Shown piece by piece: positions 4,442-8,136 of a stretch of DNA of 8,136 nt (position 1 is the first letter of the stretch; every line of letters starts with the position of its first letter). Source of the stretch: Planctomycetota bacterium. Lineage in GTDB: Bacteria; Planctomycetota; Phycisphaerae; WQYP01. Where the stretch lies: positions 1-8,136 of the forward strand of contig JAKAZF010000101.1 of assembly GCA_021826605.1 (NCBI GenBank), read 5' to 3'. The position numbers and the translations under genes were made by a program. The notes beneath the pieces were generated by a model. It did no database searches and was not told the origin of the DNA. It saw nothing but the letters and a program-made list of their open reading frames with translations.

Positions 4442-7165
4442 GTGTTCACAGCCATTGCGCAGAAAAATCTGGCGGATGCCGAAGGCTACTTCGACGAGCA
4501 TCTGGCGCAGAACGATTACTACGCCGCCGGTGAAATCCGGCCCGGCCAGTGGATCGGCATGGGCGCGGAGCGGTTAGGGTTAAACAATGCCGTCACCCGC
4601 GAGCAATTTCATGCCCTGTGTGAAAACCAAAATCCGAATGACGATCAACGTCTGACGCTACGGCAGGAAAAAGCCAATCAACGGCGCGTGTTTTATGACT
4701 TCACCTGTTCCGCGCCAAAATCGGTTTCGGTGCTGGCGGTGACGATGGATGACGACCGATTAGTGATGGCGCATGAGGAAGCGACGCGCATCGCGTTCCG
4801 CGAACTCGAAACCTTTGCCGCAACGCGGGTGCGCAAGCAGGGCAGCCAACGTGACCGCACCACCGGCAACCTGATCGCCGCCGCCTTCACGCACACGAGC
4901 AGCCGGGCGCTCGACCCGCTACTTCATACGCACCACACCGTCTTCAACGCCACGTTTGATGAAACTGAAAAACGCTGGAAGGCACTTCAGGTCGGCGGCA
5001 TGTATGACGCGATCCGCTACGGCACGGCGGTTTATCGCAACGAACTGGCAAAGCGGGTTCAGGCCATCGGCTACCGCATTCGTCCGGCGAAACACGGCTT
5101 TGAAATCGAGGGCGTGAGCGAGGCGGTGTTGAAACGATTTTCCAAGCGGTCGCAGCAGCGTGATGCCGTGGTCCGTGAACTTGAACAAAAGCTGGGACGC
5201 AAATTGTCGAACAATGCCATCGCCCTGGCGGTGCATCAAAGCCGGGCGAAAAAGATCAAAGGTATTTCGACCACCGAGGTTCGGAATCAGCAGTTGGCCC
5301 AATTACAGTCGGATGAATTGCAATCGCTGCAAAAGCTCACTGCGACGGTTCAACCCGTCCGGCAAGTCCGCCGGTTTGAACCGGAAAACCAAACCCTTAA
5401 TTACGCCATCGCCCATGTCTTCGAGCGCAAGTCGGTGGTGCCGGAGCACGAACTGTTGGTCGTTGCACTGGCACAACATCCGGGTGAACTGGATTTGCCA
5501 ACATTAAAAACGGCAGTGAAGTATTCGGAGCAACTGGTCAAAACCGGGCGTGGATTGTCCACGCCGCAGATTTTGGCGACGGAACTCAATTTGATTCAGA
5601 CGGTCAATGCGGGCTGTGACGCTGTTGCGCCGATCCATCCAACCCACAAACCCGCCGACTGGCTGGGCGAAGACCAACAACGGGCGATTTACCATGTCCT
5701 GCGCACGTGTGACCGGATCACTGGCCTGCGCGGTCTGGCGGGCACGGGCAAAACCACGGCGTTGCGCGAGCTGGTTGCCGCTTGCGAGGAAGTCAAAATT
5801 GAACCGCTGTTTTGCGCGCCGACGGCGGCGGCAACCGAAGTTTTGCGCAAGGAAGGATTTGAGGCGAAGACGCTGCAAAGTTTGCTGCTGACGAAACCGA
5901 AACTGAATGAACGAAAATTAGTGGTGCTGGACGAAGCCGGGGCGGTCGGTATTGACGACATGAAGCGGCTGTTCGATTTGGCGCGGGATGCCCGCATTGT
6001 GCTTTCCGGCGACACGGGACAACACGCATCGGTAGTGCGGGGTGATGCGCTGCGGATTTTGGAGCAACATTCCGATTTCAAATCCGGCCAACTGACCCGC
6101 ATCCGCCGTCAGCGCAATGCCGAGTATCGCAAGGCGGTCGAACTGGCCGCGCAAAAGCGGACGCTGGAGGCGTTCGCCCAACTGGAACGCATGGGCGCGG
6201 TTTCAGAACTTGCCGATGCCCAAATCCACGAGGCGGCGGCAAAATCTTATCTGAAAGCATTGGCGGAAAATAAATCTGCGCTACTCGTCGCGCCGACGTG
6301 GAATGAAATTGAGGCGGTCACGGAAAAAGTCCGGGTCGCCATGAAAACATCTGGCTGGCTGGCCGGCGAGGAAAAGGAATTTGAGGTTTTCGATTCGTTG
6401 TCGTGGACGGAAGCGCAAAAACAAGATGCACGGCAATACCATCCCGGCATGGCCATACGGTTTCACCGGCGGAAGGATGATTTCGCCAAAGACGAAACTG
6501 TGTCGGTGGTCGCGGTCGAAAACGATTCGATCAAAGTTCAACGTGCGGACGGTTCTGAAAATCTTTTCACATTGGGTGCAGGCTGCGCCTGCTTTGACGT
6601 TGGCGAGAAGCGGAAATTGAAAATCGTGGCCGGCGACAAGTTGTTGTTGCAAGCCAACACGGTCGGCAAGCGGTTCGTCAACGGCGAACTCGTCGAGGTG
6701 CGGTCAATCCAGGGCGATTCGGTGTTGCTGGCCGATGGCCGTGTGATCCCGCAAAATTACCGCACGTTCACGCACGGCTACGCGGTCACGTCCCACGCCG
6801 CCCAGGGCAAGACGGTGGATGAAGTGCTGGTCGTGGCGTCGTCGCGGTCACTGGCTGCCGTCCATCAGCAGCAATTTTATGTCAGCATTTCGCGCGGTCG
6901 CGAACGCTGCCAGATTTTCACCGATGACACCGAGCGGCTACGTTCGCATGTCACAAATTCCAGCGAGCGGCTGGCGGCAATTGAAGCCAGGCCAGTGATT
7001 CACCAGCGCCAATTTATCCTGGCCGTCATGGAACGCGGCCATCGCTTTCTGAAACAATTCCGCCAGCGCATAGTGCAATCCATTTCTCCCCGCAGACGCA
7101 TCGAACAAATCCGTGAAATGTCTTATGAGCGCCAACACCAACCTCGACGCGGCATCTCCATCTAG
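4442..7165 (+). CDS. MobF-family conjugative relaxase with helicase domain (TrwC/TraI type)
   Basis: From the GTG at 4442 the product is 907 aa. It should nick oriT, bind covalently to the 5' end through tyrosine and unwind the strand for transfer. The relaxase domain has the twin-Tyr NDYY (Y26, Y27) and the three-His metal site: H151 in FTHTSSR, and H162 and H164 in DPLLHTHH. The helicase part is SF1B (RecD/TraI-like): Walker A GLAGTGKT (431-438), VVLDEAG (494-500), LSGDTGQ (521-527), TRIRRQ (552-557), THGYAVTSHAAQGKT (777-791) and YVSISRGRE (813-821). All key motifs are intact. The GTG start places FTAI on the family's first beta strand; an in-frame TTG at 4391 with AGGAAG upstream would add 17 residues. 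It is close in length to R388 TrwC and lacks the long C-terminal region of F TraI. The next gene overlaps its 3' end. Confidence 0.93.
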   Translation: MFTAIAQKNLADAEGYFDEHLAQNDYYAAGEIRPGQWIGMGAERLGLNNAVTREQFHALCENQNPNDDQRLTLRQEKANQRRVFYDFTCSAPKSVSVLAVTMDDDRLVMAHEEATRIAFRELETFAATRVRKQGSQRDRTTGNLIAAAFTHTSSRALDPLLHTHHTVFNATFDETEKRWKALQVGGMYDAIRYGTAVYRNELAKRVQAIGYRIRPAKHGFEIEGVSEAVLKRFSKRSQQRDAVVRELEQKLGRKLSNNAIALAVHQSRAKKIKGISTTEVRNQQLAQLQSDELQSLQKLTATVQPVRQVRRFEPENQTLNYAIAHVFERKSVVPEHELLVVALAQHPGELDLPTLKTAVKYSEQLVKTGRGLSTPQILATELNLIQTVNAGCDAVAPIHPTHKPADWLGEDQQRAIYHVLRTCDRITGLRGLAGTGKTTALRELVAACEEVKIEPLFCAPTAAATEVLRKEGFEAKTLQSLLLTKPKLNERKLVVLDEAGAVGIDDMKRLFDLARDARIVLSGDTGQHASVVRGDALRILEQHSDFKSGQLTRIRRQRNAEYRKAVELAAQKRTLEAFAQLERMGAVSELADAQIHEAAAKSYLKALAENKSALLVAPTWNEIEAVTEKVRVAMKTSGWLAGEEKEFEVFDSLSWTEAQKQDARQYHPGMAIRFHRRKDDFAKDETVSVVAVENDSIKVQRADGSENLFTLGAGCACFDVGEKRKLKIVAGDKLLLQANTVGKRFVNGELVEVRSIQGDSVLLADGRVIPQNYRTFTHGYAVTSHAAQGKTVDEVLVVASSRSLAAVHQQQFYVSISRGRERCQIFTDDTERLRSHVTNSSERLAAIEARPVIHQRQFILAVMERGHRFLKQFRQRIVQSISPRRRIEQIREMSYERQHQPRRGISI

Positions 7166-7508
7166 CCCGCGCGACAATCCCTGCTACGGTATTGATCCGA
7201 ACGTAGCATCGCTCAACGTGTATGCCCACGACGAGCACAACTATTTTCTGCCCTATGCGCAATTGCTGTATGCCGAGACCATTCCCAATCCCGCGCTGGA
7301 AAAGAATGCCGATGCGCCGCCTGAAAAGCTGATGATTTGTTTTGCCGTGGCCGAGGTCACGGTGTTGGGCAGCGGCCTCGAAGCCATCGCACGGAAAGTT
7401 CAGAGGTGTGAATTGAATTTTGTGAGGGCAATTGACCGGCGATTCGTGGCCTCGCTCAGGACCCACGTTGCCGTCATTGTGGTCAATTTTACCAAGCCTA
7501 AATTATGA
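7125..7508 (+). CDS. Hypothetical protein encoded in the relaxase operon
   Basis: This 127-aa product (MSANTNLDAASPSS...) is not a family I recognise. Its start overlaps the relaxase 3' end by 41 bp in another frame, which suggests translational coupling; a GTG at 7113 would add four residues. After a polar N-terminus it reads VASLNVYAHDEHNYFLPYAQLLYAE, then LMICFAVAEVTVLGSGLEAI and a C-terminal RRFVASLRTHVAVIVVNFTKP. This looks like alternating beta strands with a helix, so a small soluble alpha/beta domain. There is no signal peptide, membrane segment or Cys/His metal cluster. Codon choice resembles the relaxase. Given its position it may be a relaxase accessory or DNA-processing partner; that is inference only. 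Confidence 0.75.
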   Translation: MSANTNLDAASPSSPRDNPCYGIDPNVASLNVYAHDEHNYFLPYAQLLYAETIPNPALEKNADAPPEKLMICFAVAEVTVLGSGLEAIARKVQRCELNFVRAIDRRFVASLRTHVAVIVVNFTKPKL

Positions 7509-7517
7509 AAACAGGCC

Positions 7518-7522
7518 GGAGG
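7518..7522 (+). promoter_or_regulatory. Ribosome binding site setting the start of the HTH gene
   Basis: GGAGG lies 5 nt before the ATG at 7528. It selects this start over upstream in-frame candidates, which would extend the protein 32 residues back into the preceding gene with no family resemblance. Confidence 0.8.
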
Positions 7523-7527
7523 TTAAT

Positions 7528-7836
7528 ATGCCGCAGGATAAACAGCTTCGTAGCATCAAGCTAAAGTATGTTTTGGAGAAACGCCGCTTGGATCAGGCGC
7601 TGAACGCCAAGGAATTTGCTGTTGCCGCCGGCATCTCATATTCAACGGCGAGGGAGTGGTTTCGGTTACCTGGCTTTCCTTTATTTCGTGGCGTGATCTT
7701 CTGGCAAGATTTTGTCCAGTGGCGCAACAGTCAAAATGGATTTCATTCCGAAAAATTTCCGCATCGTAATGACGATAATGCTACTACCTCATCAAGCCTG
7801 CCTCCACGCGCCGCGCAAATTCTTCAACAAGCCTGA
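7528..7836 (+). CDS. Small helix-turn-helix protein, excisionase/AlpA-like
   Basis: 102-aa product. Residues 25-46 (LNAKEFAVAAGISY, then STAREWFR) form a MerR/excisionase-type helix-turn-helix. The following GFPLFRGVIFWQDFVQWR matches the wing and second helix of AlpA/Xis-like DNA-binding domains ('FP...G..(I/V)FW..(D/E)(F/L)..W'). The C-terminal 30 residues are polar and probably disordered. It lies 19 bp after the preceding stop and has its own strong ribosome binding site. As the last gene before the tRNA-Gly gene it is placed like a recombination directionality factor or transcriptional regulator of an integrated element. The family assignment is by motif; the excision role is inferred. 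Confidence 0.75.
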   Translation: MPQDKQLRSIKLKYVLEKRRLDQALNAKEFAVAAGISYSTAREWFRLPGFPLFRGVIFWQDFVQWRNSQNGFHSEKFPHRNDDNATTSSSLPPRAAQILQQA

Positions 7837-7958
7837 TTTTTTTCCTTAACGGCTTGATTCTCCACATCGCCTCAATAATACACCTCGTTTTTACTGGGGA
7901 ATTGCACGGGAAAGAAACTTTGATTTGAAGGGTCAATTTACTGCACTTTTACTGCATG
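7837..7958. repeat. Intergenic stretch with short TTTACTG direct repeats
   Basis: There is no gene between the HTH gene and the tRNA. TTTACTGCA occurs at 7937-7945 and 7948-7956, exactly 11 bp apart, and TTTACTG again at 7890-7896. Short spaced direct repeats near a tRNA 3' end could be arm-type sites for an integrase or excisionase. A T run follows the HTH stop codon (7837-7843) and CAAGCC/GGCTTG (7828-7833, 7851-7856) could pair, but this is a poor terminator because the T run is in the loop. Confidence 0.4.
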
Positions 7959-7984
7959 CATTCATAAGTTGTTGATTATGAATG
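7959..7984. repeat. Perfect 9-bp inverted repeat abutting the tRNA 3' end
   Basis: CATTCATAA at 7959-7967 is the exact reverse complement of TTATGAATG at 7976-7984, with an 8-nt loop. The right arm overlaps two bases of the encoded CCA end of the tRNA gene. It may act as a transcript-end or processing hairpin for the tRNA, although no U run follows, or as a recombinase core site. Neither role is proven. Confidence 0.55.
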
Positions 7985-8056
7985 GAGCGGGTGAAGGGAA
8001 TCGAACCCTCGTCTCAGCCTTGGGAAGGCCACATTCTACCATTGAACCACACCCGC
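7983..8056 (-). tRNA. tRNA-Gly (anticodon CCC)
   Basis: The minus strand folds as a complete 74-nt tRNA. The acceptor GCGGGTG pairs perfectly with CACCCGC, followed by discriminator T and an encoded CCA. The D loop has TTCAATGGTAGAA, and the anticodon stem TGGCC/GGCTG closes the loop TTCCCAA, giving anticodon CCC with purine 37 next to it. The T arm is CGAGGG-TTCGATT-CCCTTC. It decodes GGG glycine codons and closely resembles the known bacterial tRNA-Gly(CCC). The gene points toward the mobile module, with its 3' end facing the HTH gene, the usual orientation for tRNA genes used as integration sites. Confidence 0.95.
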
Positions 8057-8068
8057 TTCACACGATTG

Positions 8069-8095
8069 ATTATCAGACTTGATCGGCATTGGCAA
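8069..8095 (-). promoter_or_regulatory. Candidate sigma-70-type promoter of tRNA-Gly
   Basis: On the minus strand TTGCCA (8095-8090) and GATAAT (8074-8069) each match the consensus -35 and -10 boxes at five of six positions. They are separated by a short 15-bp spacer. The -10 box ends 12 nt before the mature tRNA 5' end, a reasonable leader. The short spacer keeps confidence modest. Confidence 0.4.
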
Positions 8096-8136
8096 CTGGT
8101 TTGTGTCGGGCCGTTCGTGCCGGGCGTTCACCGCAG

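Noticed and set aside
7828..7856. Intrinsic terminator after the HTH gene
   Set aside because: The 6-bp arms enclose the T run in a 17-nt loop instead of preceding it, so this is not a standard terminator.

Overview
This 8.1-kb window looks like an accessory or genomic-island region of a moderately GC-rich bacterium. The repeat style, the MobF relaxase type and the small genes beside it are reminiscent of Verrucomicrobiota. That is an impression from memory of such genomes, not a search result. The window combines mobile-element parts, dispersed palindromic repeats, a compact radical SAM/glycosyltransferase operon and a tRNA gene.

Left edge to about 780. The first 49 bases are the last 15 codons of an IS3-family transposase, and the IS right end lies near base 100. 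From about 131 to 470 there is a degenerate tandem array with an 11-12 bp period, with no convincing gene. From 471 to 717 I see only a short hairpin and diverged repeat sequence. At 592-777 lies the first copy of a dispersed repeat that ends in a long imperfect palindrome; the second copy is at 3864-4025 in the same orientation.

Between the two repeat copies, all on the minus strand, are a small basic ORF (3816-3625), a radical SAM enzyme with SPASM/twitch-like cysteines (3548-2721), a second radical SAM/SPASM enzyme (2766-1786) and a GT2 glycosyltransferase (1789-767). The last three overlap one another (46 bp and 4 bp), so they are almost certainly co-transcribed. Two radical SAM/SPASM proteins with a GT2 enzyme fit modification and glycosylation of a peptide or small molecule, or of a surface glycan. 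The substrate cannot be read from the sequence. The small upstream ORF is a tentative precursor-peptide candidate, no more.

From 4026 to 7836, on the plus strand, is a conjugation/mobilisation module. A non-coding leader has two neighbouring hairpins, a possible oriT. It is followed by a full-length MobF (TrwC/TraI-type) relaxase-helicase, an overlapping unrecognised 127-aa protein, and a 102-aa helix-turn-helix protein with a strong ribosome binding site. The module runs toward the 3' end of a minus-strand tRNA-Gly(CCC) gene (8056-7983). Short direct repeats and a perfect inverted repeat lie between the HTH gene and the tRNA. This layout is expected if an integrative element uses the tRNA gene as its attachment site, but no integrase and no second att copy are present in the window.
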